Positions 44,025 to 53,408 of a stretch of 64,000 bases of DNA are shown one piece after another. Both the position numbers and the translations under genes were made by a program. The stretch spans positions 1 to 64,000 of the forward strand of contig JAKFUF010000077.1 in the NCBI GenBank assembly GCA_021732845.1, read 5' to 3'. The notes below the pieces were generated by a model. The model made no database searches and was not told the DNA's origin. It saw nothing but the letters and a program-made list of their open reading frames with translations. The stretch's first letter is position 1. Each line of letters starts with the position of its first letter. The DNA comes from Planctomycetaceae bacterium (lineage in GTDB: Bacteria; Planctomycetota; Planctomycetia; Planctomycetales; Planctomycetaceae).

Positions 44025-45566
44025 TCACTTTTGGTTCAGCGTTGAACGTGGCATTTCCGGCACTGTCGCAGAAAAATCGTCTTTGCCACCGGATTCCTCA
44101 ACCCGCAGGCCACCGTCGTCGACGTCATTCGACCAGACGCTGTAAATGCGGAGTTCATCGCCAACATGCCGGTATTTGAGCGGGAGCTCTGTGAAAGGGT
44201 CAATCGGCGGTTCCGACATGAAGTCCGGGTAGAGGTCTACCAGCTTCGCCGGGTCGGTGCCATGCTGTAACTGCCAGAGCTTAACGGCCAACTGCGTCTG
44301 CAGCACAATCCAGCCTGCGGAGGAACGGTCGTCCGACTTATAAAAGCCAGTTCCGCCATAGGATTGGATCACGCTGTCCGCCATGGCGCGGCTCCCCTGC
44401 AACCCAACTTCGGCCCAAGCCCCTGACGGTGCAGCGGCGAGGTCCTTTTCAAAATGCTGTAGCGCCGTGCGCCGACTTGGCCGCAAGGGAAGCGCGGCAA
44501 TCGCCTCCCATCGATCCGCCCATTCGTTCGCACGCTTCAAGACAACATCCCAATTCACGGCGCGCCTCTTGATCCAATGTGGCATCTGGGCTGCGATCGG
44601 ATCGATTTGGCTTAAGTCGCTCAGCGCTTGTGGATTACGAAATGCCATTTGAACGCTCTTCAAATACCTGCAGCGCTCATACTCGTGGGTATCGATGAAG
44701 CGTGGAAGGTCGGAAAGCTCCTGCAGGTCTTCGCGCATCTGCTGCAACAGCGGCTCATTCACTGGCAGCGAACGGACGAGGACCAGCGTCCCTACGACGG
44801 CCCGGGTATGGATCGCGCTGGCAAACACAACACTCAACGTGGATTGGCGCGCACTGATGAGGCGGGAAAGGCGATGCACTGCCAGCAAATCAGCCCATGC
44901 TGCTGCAAGATCGCCCTGGCCCAGTCGTAGCGCGGCACGGCAGGCCAGTCCCCGACACGAGTTGAAAGTGGGTGTCAGTAAGAATTCTGGGCAATCGAGT
45001 GTGGCATCAACCACCGGTTCAAAGAACCGCGGTCGCTTCGAGGCCTCGACAACCAAGTTGAACTGACTGGCGTGGGACTCAATCCACGCGGCCAGAGCTG
45101 GATTCTGGTCCGCCGTCCAAGGTTCCGTGCGTTCCACCTCATTCCGGGCATCCTTGCCAGCAAAATCCTTGAAAAACGCCTCCCCCGGTCGAAGTGGCTC
45201 AATCCCGAATTCGTGAAACTTGTCTCTGGTGTCGCCCGCAATCAGTGTCGGATCCACCGTCCGCGCCAAGAGGACCGCCGCGTTATTTCCTGGCGTGACA
45301 CCGACGCTCCCCTTGCGGTTCAGGGCTGCGAGGTAGTCGACATGGCCTTTGTTATCCAGTGGCTCAACGAAATAAGTCGTCTCGCGGCTGACTGTGATTT
45401 GAGGTTCATGAAATGCCAGACCAATCACCAGCGCCGCCAGAATCAATAGGATCAACAGGACGGGCATGAGGATGAGCTGACGCGGCCGCAGCAGCCAGCC
45501 TCGCCAGCCGGGGCGGGTCTTGGCTGCCGCCCTCTCACCTTCAGTCGGCAGCGCGGGACGTTGCAT
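44025..45566 (-). CDS. Large membrane-anchored protein, tandem paralogue 1
   Basis: The 513-residue protein has a basic N-terminus, one membrane helix (LILMPVLLILLILAALVIGL, about 31-50) and a large, probably periplasmic domain. It is clearly homologous along its whole length to the next gene (45638-47185): shared QITVSRETTYF, EPLD-KGHVDY, ALNRKGS-GVTP, RTEPWTAD-NPALAAWIES, RGLACRAALRLG-GD-AAAWADL, and a C-terminal PPIDPF-E-PLKY-HVGDELRIYS. The C-terminal DPF..PLKY..VDDGG pattern recurs in planctomycete exported hypotheticals. Function unknown. It is 50 bp upstream of the macrodomain gene on the same strand. Confidence 0.8.
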   Translation of the reverse strand: MQRPALPTEGERAAAKTRPGWRGWLLRPRQLILMPVLLILLILAALVIGLAFHEPQITVSRETTYFVEPLDNKGHVDYLAALNRKGSVGVTPGNNAAVLLARTVDPTLIAGDTRDKFHEFGIEPLRPGEAFFKDFAGKDARNEVERTEPWTADQNPALAAWIESHASQFNLVVEASKRPRFFEPVVDATLDCPEFLLTPTFNSCRGLACRAALRLGQGDLAAAWADLLAVHRLSRLISARQSTLSVVFASAIHTRAVVGTLVLVRSLPVNEPLLQQMREDLQELSDLPRFIDTHEYERCRYLKSVQMAFRNPQALSDLSQIDPIAAQMPHWIKRRAVNWDVVLKRANEWADRWEAIAALPLRPSRRTALQHFEKDLAAAPSGAWAEVGLQGSRAMADSVIQSYGGTGFYKSDDRSSAGWIVLQTQLAVKLWQLQHGTDPAKLVDLYPDFMSEPPIDPFTELPLKYRHVGDELRIYSVWSNDVDDGGLRVEESGGKDDFSATVPEMPRSTLNQK

Positions 45567-45637
45567 TGGTTATTCCAGAAACGGCAGCATCAGAGTCAAA
45601 ACTCACTGAGTTCGACAGGCGACGGTGGCTTGTAAGT

Positions 45638-47185
45638 TCAGGGATTGGTGGGCTGGAGGATTGCTTGGGATTTCAGTGACGCAGTGAGATCATCCTTCCC
45701 CCCTTGTTCCTCAACCCGTTCTCCGCCATCGTCGACGCCATTCAACCAGAGGCTGTAAATGCGGAGTTCATCGCCTACATGCAGGTATTTGAGTGGCATT
45801 TCAGAAAATGGGTCAATAGGCGGGACTGGCAACAGGTCTGGAACGAGATCCTCCAACTTTGCCGGGTCAGAGCCATGCCGCATCTGCCACAGTCTCGTGG
45901 CCAATTGGGCCTGTAGAACAGTCCACAGAGCGCAAGAAGCATCGTCTCCCCGGATGTGCAGCAGCCCCCCCGTGCCGATACTTCGCATCACGCTGTCCGC
46001 CATTTCGTGACTCCCGCGCAGCCCCGCTGCCGCCAATGCATCGACGCGAGTGTCCTGGAGATCGTGCCAAAAGAGCTGCAAGGCTGCACGACGACCTGTT
46101 CGCGACGGATTCGCCGCAATCGCCTGCCATCGATCATGCCACTCATTTGAGCGTTCCATGACGTCATCGAAGTTCACGGCGCGGCGAGTGAGCCAGAATG
46201 GCACCATGCATGCGGGATTATCTCGTCCGTGTTCGATTGAGACAAAATTGTGGCGGTCGCGCAATGCCGACTGAACGATTTTCAAGTGGCTGCAGCGCTC
46301 AAATTCATGGGCGTCAATTGTGCGTGGAAGGGGTGCAACTTCCCGCAGATCCTGGAGCATCTGCATCGCGAGTTGCTCAGTGATGAGTGACGACCGCACC
46401 AGGACCAAAGTTCCATTCACCGCCCGGTTATGCATGGCCATCGCAATGATGATGCTTGATGTCGATTGCCATGCACCGGCCAGGCGGGAAAGGCGAAGGA
46501 CCGTGTGCAAATCGGCCCAGGCTGCAGCAGCGTCTCCCTCGCCCAATCGCAAAGCCGCACGACATGCGAGTCCCCGGCTCAGTTTGAGAACCTCATCCGC
46601 AAGGAATCCGGACCACAAAAGATCCCTTGCCACAGGTTCAAAATAACGGGAACGCTGCGAGGCCTCTTCCGCGATTTCAAACGGTGCTTCCTGAGACTCA
46701 ATCCAAGCAGCCAGAGCCGGATTCTCATCCGCAGTCCAAGGCTCGGTCCGCTTCAGTTCTTCCGCAGCATCCTTGCCGGTGAACTCCTTGAAGAAGGCCT
46801 CGCCCGAACGAGGAAACTCGATTCCATACTCGTGGAACTTCGACCGTACCTCACCTGTCAGTCCTGCTGGAAGGGCCGCCCGCGCCAGCAGCACCGCCGC
46901 ATTGTTCACCGGGGTCACTCCGGCGCTCCCCTTTCGGTTCAGTGCCCCGGCGTAGTCGACATGGCCCTTCTCATCCAGTGGCTCAATGAAATAGGTCGTC
47001 TCGCGGCTCACGGTGATCTGTGGTTCCACAAAGGACTCGCCAATCACCAGCGCAACCACAGTCAACAGGATCAACAGGACGGGCATCAGGATCAACTGCC
47101 AAGGGCGCAGTCGTCGGTGACGCTGACCGGATTTGCTTTCGGCCGCCGTTATGTCACCCTCAGCCGGCATCGCGGGGCATAGCAT
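45638..47185 (-). CDS. Large membrane-anchored protein, tandem paralogue 2
   Basis: The 515-residue protein (ATG 47185; 47170 is possible) has the same plan as its downstream neighbour: membrane helix LILMPVLLILLTVVALVIGE near residue 31, then a long helical region with RGLACRAALRLGEGDAAAAW and MADSVMRSIGTGGLLHIRGD, and the terminal PPIDPFSEMPLKYLHVGDEL. The two genes are separated by 71 bp. Their extensive identity by eye, roughly half of positions, points to an older tandem duplication with both copies maintained. No catalytic motif is recognised. Confidence 0.8.
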   Translation of the reverse strand: MLCPAMPAEGDITAAESKSGQRHRRLRPWQLILMPVLLILLTVVALVIGESFVEPQITVSRETTYFIEPLDEKGHVDYAGALNRKGSAGVTPVNNAAVLLARAALPAGLTGEVRSKFHEYGIEFPRSGEAFFKEFTGKDAAEELKRTEPWTADENPALAAWIESQEAPFEIAEEASQRSRYFEPVARDLLWSGFLADEVLKLSRGLACRAALRLGEGDAAAAWADLHTVLRLSRLAGAWQSTSSIIIAMAMHNRAVNGTLVLVRSSLITEQLAMQMLQDLREVAPLPRTIDAHEFERCSHLKIVQSALRDRHNFVSIEHGRDNPACMVPFWLTRRAVNFDDVMERSNEWHDRWQAIAANPSRTGRRAALQLFWHDLQDTRVDALAAAGLRGSHEMADSVMRSIGTGGLLHIRGDDASCALWTVLQAQLATRLWQMRHGSDPAKLEDLVPDLLPVPPIDPFSEMPLKYLHVGDELRIYSLWLNGVDDGGERVEEQGGKDDLTASLKSQAILQPTNP

Positions 47186-47256
47186 TGGTTCTTCCGGAGG
47201 CGGACAGGTTTCAAGATGAACTCGCTGCGTTCTTCATCACTGTGCCAAACCGCTCG

Positions 47257-48345
47257 TCACTCGTCCACTACAGTCTCGCCATTCAGCAGCCGCAGGCACA
47301 GCGGGCTGACGCCGGACAGTTTCCGGATGGCGTCGGCCAGCAGCGTCGAGTGCGTGCTGACCCAGACCTGGGAGAACTTTGAAGCCTCGACGATCAGTTG
47401 GGCGAGCGGGGGCAGCAGGTCGGGATGCAGGCTGGCCTCGGGTTCGTTCAGGGCGATGAGTGCCGGCGGCCGCGGGCTGAGCAGGCAGGCGACGAGGCAC
47501 AGGAACTTGAGTGTCCCGTCGGACAGTTCATGGGCCAGCAGCAGCCGGTCACAACCTTCGGCACGCATGCCGATCAACAGGCTAGTTTCGGTCTGGAGAA
47601 TTTCCAGTGTGCGTCCCGGCAGGGCCGAGGCGATTATCTCGTTGAGCGTGTGCCGGTCTCCAATCTCGATAATGGTCTGCAGGGCGGCGGCAAGGTCGCC
47701 ACCGTCGTGGCTCAACACCGGCGTCCGCACGCTCACCTGGGCTGAGCGCATCGGCGACTCTTCGTCGGTCCGAAAGATGTGGTAGAACCGCCAGCCACGC
47801 ACCGCTTCCCGCAGCGAAAACAGTTCCGGAAAGCGGTGTGGCTCGCGCAACTGCGACAAGACCGATTCGTTGCTGTCCAAAATCAGTGGATACTCCACCC
47901 GCGCCCCCTCGACATCCCGAATCCTGGTGATCCCGCCTGCTCGCTCCAGCAGCGTCGTGGTTGGCTTCCGCCGCGGGCCATGCCAAACCGCCTCCTCCTT
48001 AATTTCGGGATCGCAACAAAAGGAACTCTGCGAAGCGCCTTCACCTCTCAAAGGAAAGCCACAGGTCAGTTCAAAGGAAAAGTCCTCCGTGCGAAAGCCA
48101 AGTGACATGCGGACCGGCTTCTTGCTGAGCCTCGGTCCCGCCCACAGCACGGAGGGCAGCCCGCCCTCGCGGCAAATCGAGCGGGCAAAGCTCCCCTCGC
48201 AGATTTTGGCAACGAGCCACAGGGCGCGGTAGAGGTTCGATTTTCCCGAACCGTTCGGCCCGGTAATGACGTTCAACTGCCGCAGGGGCAGTTCCATAAA
48301 GCGCAGTGAGCGATATTTTTGGACGCTCAGATGAGTCAAGGGCAT
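47257..48345 (-). CDS. AAA_21/RecF-like ABC-type ATPase
   Basis: The 362-residue protein starts with LTHLSVQKYRSLRFMELPL, then Walker A ITGPNGSGKSNLYRAL (G29-S36, K35), as in RecF/OLD-like ATPases that handle DNA or serve in defence modules. The signature-like LAHELSDGTLKFLCL is near residue 280, and the Walker B region reads ALIALNEPEASLHPDL, the LNEPE variant seen in this subfamily. The switch histidine lies in WVSTHSTLLADAI. No nuclease (Toprim) domain follows, so this is the short form. It is 71 bp upstream of the tandem paralogues and divergent from the SNF2 helicase across 190 bp. Confidence 0.88.
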   Translation of the reverse strand: MPLTHLSVQKYRSLRFMELPLRQLNVITGPNGSGKSNLYRALWLVAKICEGSFARSICREGGLPSVLWAGPRLSKKPVRMSLGFRTEDFSFELTCGFPLRGEGASQSSFCCDPEIKEEAVWHGPRRKPTTTLLERAGGITRIRDVEGARVEYPLILDSNESVLSQLREPHRFPELFSLREAVRGWRFYHIFRTDEESPMRSAQVSVRTPVLSHDGGDLAAALQTIIEIGDRHTLNEIIASALPGRTLEILQTETSLLIGMRAEGCDRLLLAHELSDGTLKFLCLVACLLSPRPPALIALNEPEASLHPDLLPPLAQLIVEASKFSQVWVSTHSTLLADAIRKLSGVSPLCLRLLNGETVVDE

Positions 48346-48535
48346 GTGGGGAACTCGGGTCGAATGGGCGACGGGTTCTCAACGGTGCTGATTTTCGATT
48401 TTCGAAGACGGAATTTCGATTGTGGTGGAGGTTTCGTCGGAGGCGATAGGCACATCATAAGACCGGATCGTCCATGAAACAGCCAACGGCGGCGGTGCTT
48501 GAGACAACGGCGGTCACCTGCGAATATTCGCCTCC

Positions 48536-51271
48536 ATGGCGAAACTGCAAACAACACTCCAGCTCACAATCACCGCCCTGGGGCGGTTGGTCAGCCGGTC
48601 TGAAGCCGCACAGACGGCACCCGGCGAAGAGCCGATGGCGGCGGGCGGTAAAACTGCCGCGCTGCAGGCGGCCTTTGACGAAAGCCCATCGCATGGGCTG
48701 CTGTACCTGGCCACGAGTGCCCTGCAGACTTCGTTCGGGCCGAGTTTCGATTTCGCCCGGCAGTTTGGCACCGCGTACCTGACAAAATTCTGCCATCGAC
48801 CGAACGACGACGGTACGGCGCTCAAGACTCCCGTCCTGCCACCGTCTCCGGCGGAACTGGCGACGCTGATATTGCAGGCCCCGCCCATGCTGGGGCAAGA
48901 GTATCTGACACCGGAACTCATGGCGGGTTGGTGGCACGACTTGGATGCACTGGTCCGGGCCGAGGCGGCGCGGCATCCCGGCGGACCACAGGCGTATCTC
49001 GCCGAGAAGAGCCCGTTGTGGCGGACGATGGGGCGGGTCACGTTTCATCTGGCGGAAAACAAGCGCGATCCCGATTCGCCATTCGCCTTCATGGCAACCT
49101 ACAGCCGGCAGCTTTCGGCCCAGGGGAAGGTGCTGCATGAGCCACTGGGCCGGGCCTTGCAGCACTATGCCGGCGACAAGAACCGCGAGGCACTGCTAAC
49201 CCTGTTGGGACCGATGCAACGGGCGACGGAGAAGAGCCCGCTCGCCAAGGAACTGGTCGACAGTGGCGATGTGTTTCATCCGCTGGCCTGGACACCTCAT
49301 CAGGCACACCGTTTTCTGCAGGAGATCCCCGCCCTCGAAGCCAGCGGGCTGATTGTCCGCGTGCCCGACTGGTGGAAGGCGACGCGCCCGCCCCGGCCGG
49401 TGGTCAGCGTCCAGGTGGGCGGCGTCCGCAATTCCGTGCTCGGCGCGGACGCGCTCCTCGACTTTCAGGTGGGCGTGGCGCTCGACGGCGAGGAGTTGAG
49501 TGAAGAGGAACTCGAACTGGCGCTGGAGTCGGTCGGGGGCCTGGTGCGGCTCAAAGGCAAGTGGGTGGAAGTCGACCGCGAAAAACTGGCGGCGGCGCTG
49601 GAACACTGGAAAGAGGTGGAACGCCGCACCCGTGACGGCCTGTCGTTCTTTGAGGGAATGCGGCTGCTCTCGGGAGCGCCGCTGGAACGGGACACCGCTG
49701 GTGCCCTGACCGCGGAAACGCGGGAGTGGACGGGCCTGTCGGCGGGGCCGTTTCTGGAACAGACACTCCAGCGGCTGCGGGCACCCGAGGCGACCAGCGG
49801 TGAAAAAGCGACAGGTCCCGCAGGTCTGAAGGCTGAACTTCGCCCCTATCAGCGGGTGGGGATGGACTGGCTGCGGTTTCTCACGGAACTCGGGCTGGGG
49901 GCGCTGCTCGCCGACGACATGGGACTGGGAAAGACCATCCAGGTCATCGCCCTGTTCCTGAAGCTGCGGGAGTCGCGCACCGGGAAAACAGAGAAGAAAC
50001 GTGAGCCACACTTGCTGGTGGTCCCGGCGTCGCTGGTGGGAAACTGGAAGGCGGAGCTTCAACGGTTTGCCCCCACGCTCAGCTCGGTCATCGTCCATCC
50101 CTCCGAAATGCCAGACATGGAGCATGGCGCGGATCTCACCCAGGCGGATGTGGTCATCACCACCTACGGGATGCTCCAACGGCTCCAGTGGCTCCGCGAG
50201 CGGCATTGGGACCTGGTGATTCTGGATGAGGCGCAGGCGATCAAGAACTCGGGGACGCGGCAGTCCAAGGCGGTCAAGGAACTGCGCTCGGCCGGAAGGA
50301 TCGCCCTGACCGGCACACCGGTCGAGAACCGCCTTTCCGATCTCTGGTCGCTGTTTGATTTTCTCAACCCCGGACTCTTGGGCAGCGCCAAAACTTTCGC
50401 CAATCTCGTCAAGCAGCTCAGCAGCGACCGTGGCTCATCGTACCAGCCACTGCGGACGCTGATTCAGCCCTACATCCTGCGGCGGCTGAAGACCGATACC
50501 CGGATCATTTCCGACCTGCCGCAAAAGACCGAGGTCCGCGCCTACAGTGGCCTGAGCCGCCAGCAGGCGGCGCTCTATGAACAGGCCGTTAGGGAACTCT
50601 CGAAACGGATTGCCGCAACCGACGGCATCCAGCGGAAGGGGCTGGTGCTGGCGCAGTTGATGCGGCTCAAGCAAATCTGCAATCACCCCGCGCAGTGGCT
50701 CGGCAACGGCGACTACGACCCACAGCACAGCGGCAAATTCCAGCGGCTGGCGGAACTCTGTGACGAGATGGCCGAGCGGCAGGAGAGGGTATTGGTCTTC
50801 ACGCAGTTCCGAGAGCTGACCGAACCGCTGGCGAACCATCTGGCCAAAGTGTTCCGGCGGCCGGGGCTGATCCTGCACGGCGGCACACCGGTGAAAGCCC
50901 GCCGCGAACTGGTGCAGCAGTTCCAGCAAGACAACGGCCCGCCGTTCTTTGTGCTGTCGCTGAAGGCAGGCGGCACGGGGCTCAATTTGACCGCCGCCTC
51001 ACAGGTGGTCCATTTCGACCGCTGGTGGAACCCCGCGGTCGAAAATCAGGCCACCGACCGCGCCTTTCGCATCGGCCAGAAGAGGAATGTGCTGGTCCAC
51101 AAATTCGTCTGCCGCGGCACCCTCGAAGAGCGGATCGACGAACTGATGACGGAGAAATCTGCCGTCGCCGGCGCGGTGCTGGAGGGTGGCGAGGCATTGT
51201 TGACCGAGATGGACGACGCCGAACTGCTGGAATTTGTGAAGCTCGATTTGCAGAAAGCCGTGGAGGCCTGA
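48536..51271 (+). CDS. SNF2-family DNA translocase/helicase (HepA-like)
   Basis: The 911-residue protein has an N-terminal SNF2-associated region (residues 1 to about 420, with LKGKWVEVDREKLAAALEHW) and then the two RecA-like lobes. Walker A is LADDMGLGKTIQVIALF (K466); the DExx box is LDEAQAIKN (D564); ALTGTPVENRLSDLWSLFDF is motif III. In lobe 2, VFTQFRELTEPLANHL, FFVLSLKAGGTGLNLTAASQ and HFDRWWNPAVENQATDRAFR are motifs IV-VI. These enzymes use ATP to move along double-stranded DNA and remodel bound proteins such as RNA polymerase. The length is typical of bacterial SNF2 proteins. It stands alone on its strand. Confidence 0.93.
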   Translation: MAKLQTTLQLTITALGRLVSRSEAAQTAPGEEPMAAGGKTAALQAAFDESPSHGLLYLATSALQTSFGPSFDFARQFGTAYLTKFCHRPNDDGTALKTPVLPPSPAELATLILQAPPMLGQEYLTPELMAGWWHDLDALVRAEAARHPGGPQAYLAEKSPLWRTMGRVTFHLAENKRDPDSPFAFMATYSRQLSAQGKVLHEPLGRALQHYAGDKNREALLTLLGPMQRATEKSPLAKELVDSGDVFHPLAWTPHQAHRFLQEIPALEASGLIVRVPDWWKATRPPRPVVSVQVGGVRNSVLGADALLDFQVGVALDGEELSEEELELALESVGGLVRLKGKWVEVDREKLAAALEHWKEVERRTRDGLSFFEGMRLLSGAPLERDTAGALTAETREWTGLSAGPFLEQTLQRLRAPEATSGEKATGPAGLKAELRPYQRVGMDWLRFLTELGLGALLADDMGLGKTIQVIALFLKLRESRTGKTEKKREPHLLVVPASLVGNWKAELQRFAPTLSSVIVHPSEMPDMEHGADLTQADVVITTYGMLQRLQWLRERHWDLVILDEAQAIKNSGTRQSKAVKELRSAGRIALTGTPVENRLSDLWSLFDFLNPGLLGSAKTFANLVKQLSSDRGSSYQPLRTLIQPYILRRLKTDTRIISDLPQKTEVRAYSGLSRQQAALYEQAVRELSKRIAATDGIQRKGLVLAQLMRLKQICNHPAQWLGNGDYDPQHSGKFQRLAELCDEMAERQERVLVFTQFRELTEPLANHLAKVFRRPGLILHGGTPVKARRELVQQFQQDNGPPFFVLSLKAGGTGLNLTAASQVVHFDRWWNPAVENQATDRAFRIGQKRNVLVHKFVCRGTLEERIDELMTEKSAVAGAVLEGGEALLTEMDDAELLEFVKLDLQKAVEA

Positions 51272-51398
51272 CAACAACAGCCACCGCAACTGTCGCAGCC
51301 GTTCGGCATGGGCGGGATCGGCACTCAGATCCTGCAGTTCATCCGGATCACTTTTCCCACAGACCAAGACACAGACCGTCAGCGGCCGCAGCATGCCT

Positions 51399-53342
51399 CT
51401 ACCCCTTGATCGTGAGTGTTCCGGCCATTGATTTCTCCCGTGGCTCCAAGTCGGTATGGGTTGATCCATCCGGCCTGTCGCGGCCGACCTTGACGATGTG
51501 CTTCCCTGCCACAAAGGCCGCAGGCTGGTATCGATCTCCGCGGACGCGGACCGTGGAGACCAGCACACCGGTGGCTTGTTCAATCACTTGCACCACAGGA
51601 TTTGTGAGCCCCTCAAAAATCAGCTCCGGCAGCCAGCCGACCGGCCGTCGGCCGTCGTTGTCGTCCATCGAAAACTTGACCGGCCAACCGGGAAACTGGG
51701 CCTGATCTCCCTGGGTGACATCCGAGAACCGTGGCCAGCATTCGAACACAATCTGCCGCGTGCGTTTGTTGAACCGCGCGATGCCGTAACCATCCGCGCG
51801 TTGCTTCTCGTCGCGGATGTCGGCCGGGTTTGCATAGGCCAGCATTGAAATGCGATTGCCCAGCCCATCCTTGAATTCGCCGGTCCACGGCAGCGGACTC
51901 TGGGGCACAGGGTTTGGCCCCGGCTGCTCATCGGCGGGATGCCACCAGCGACCGTAGATCGTGTTGACCAGTGCCGGACAGGTGAAGCCGTATGGCCCGT
52001 CGCCAAACTCCTGGATGCCATGCTTCACGACAACGGCCAGATGCTGGTCGCCGCACAGATGTGTGACTCGGGCGCGGCGGAGTTCTTCCAGGGCGCGATC
52101 ACGGCCCGACTGCGGCCAGCCATTGCAATCCAGATCGGCCAGCAGGCGGCCGTCGCGTGTGCCGTGCATGTGCACCGCGCCGCAGAACGCGGTTTGCGAC
52201 AAAGCCACCTTGATTTCGGCACCCGCCCAGTCCTGGCTCCAGTCGCGCAGAAACTTGAGTTGCCGGTCACCGAGCAACTGCAGGCCGGGCAGATCGATCG
52301 ATTTCGGGTCGTAGTGCGGGTCATTGACATGGTCGGGACGCGGCCCCATCTGCGGGATTTTCCCGGCGGGACCGGTCTTGAACTTGCGGTCTTCCAGCAC
52401 GGCAAAGTCGACGCCACCGACGCGGAGGCGTGTGAAGTAGACTGTGATGCCGCGTTCCACCGGAGCCGGGTCCACAGGGTCCGGCAGGTGCCACGTCTGC
52501 TGCCGCTGCACGAGGTTGACGTAATCGACGGGATAGAAATATCCACCGTCTGCGTTGCCGCTGAGCGTCGACCGTTTGCCGTTCTCACCCCACAAATTGC
52601 CATGCCCAACGTCATGATCATCGGGGATCGTGATCGTCGGCCGGTCGCGGAGTATCTCGCGGAACTGCAGTCCGAACTCAATCCAGCCGGCGGTGTGTTC
52701 GGTGTGCCGGTAGGTCTGGTCGCCGCCGAAAAACAGCAAGTCGGGATCCTGCCGCTTCAGGTTCTCAATGATCTCGGGACGTTCGCCCGTCGTGCGGCTC
52801 GAGTTGCATGACATGTTGGCGACGACAATTTCTTCTTTGTCCACTGGGTCGCGTCGAATCAACCCTTCGAACTGCGCCAGCTCACCATGGCGCACCCGGT
52901 ACGGCACAGATTGCGAACCGTCCCAGTCTTCGATGCGATAGTGCGCATCCCAACCGGGATAGAGCACCTCCGCCTGGGCCGCTTCCGTCCACTGGCCATC
53001 CCGTTGGAATTCCAGCCGAGCCACGCGTGGCTCGCCCGGTTTGAGGGGGAACAACTGCGCGGTCAGCTTCAAAATCTTGTCGTGATGTGTGTACACCGCG
53101 AAGGCAACCACTTCGGCGCGGGGCACATCCATGGAAGGCGGTTGTCCGCCCGTGCGCGGCTTTCCGGCTTGGATCGCCGCCTTGGTCCACCAGGGGCCGG
53201 TCGTCAGCGAATCGAGTTGAGGGAATTCCGGCCCGAATGGCTGCGGAGTTTCCTGCGAAACCAGTTCGCCGGGCGGCAGCGCCAGTGCTCCCAGACCGGC
53301 CGCCGTCAGTTTGATGGCATGCCGTCGATTGATGCGTTTCAT
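51399..53342 (-). CDS. PhoD-like metallophosphatase, Tat-exported
   Basis: From ATG 53342 the protein has 647 residues. The N-terminus INRRHAIKLTAAGLGALALP is a twin-arginine signal. A beta-rich domain precedes a PhoD-like metallophosphoesterase core: VVANMSCNSSRT, DLLFFGGDQTYRH (metal Asp), TIPDDHDVGHGNLWG (metal Asp-His), VALSQTAFCGAVHMHGT, and THLCGDQHLAVVVKHG. PhoD enzymes are periplasmic phosphodiesterase/alkaline phosphatases that use Ca2+ and Fe3+. The C-terminus adds a beta domain after GYGIARFNKRTRQIVFECWP. It is 66 bp from the sulfatase gene, same strand and downstream of it, so they may form one transcript. Confidence 0.87.
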   Translation of the reverse strand: MKRINRRHAIKLTAAGLGALALPPGELVSQETPQPFGPEFPQLDSLTTGPWWTKAAIQAGKPRTGGQPPSMDVPRAEVVAFAVYTHHDKILKLTAQLFPLKPGEPRVARLEFQRDGQWTEAAQAEVLYPGWDAHYRIEDWDGSQSVPYRVRHGELAQFEGLIRRDPVDKEEIVVANMSCNSSRTTGERPEIIENLKRQDPDLLFFGGDQTYRHTEHTAGWIEFGLQFREILRDRPTITIPDDHDVGHGNLWGENGKRSTLSGNADGGYFYPVDYVNLVQRQQTWHLPDPVDPAPVERGITVYFTRLRVGGVDFAVLEDRKFKTGPAGKIPQMGPRPDHVNDPHYDPKSIDLPGLQLLGDRQLKFLRDWSQDWAGAEIKVALSQTAFCGAVHMHGTRDGRLLADLDCNGWPQSGRDRALEELRRARVTHLCGDQHLAVVVKHGIQEFGDGPYGFTCPALVNTIYGRWWHPADEQPGPNPVPQSPLPWTGEFKDGLGNRISMLAYANPADIRDEKQRADGYGIARFNKRTRQIVFECWPRFSDVTQGDQAQFPGWPVKFSMDDNDGRRPVGWLPELIFEGLTNPVVQVIEQATGVLVSTVRVRGDRYQPAAFVAGKHIVKVGRDRPDGSTHTDLEPREKSMAGTLTIKG

Positions 53343-53408
53343 CGTCGGGTCTGCTCCAGAGTTGAACTTTCGTGTCGGCAAACAGTCAGATTTTTATCGG
53401 CTCGCTTT

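Noticed and set aside
47257-48345. Full OLD-type defence nuclease
   Set aside because: No Toprim domain follows the ATPase, and the protein ends shortly after the switch region.
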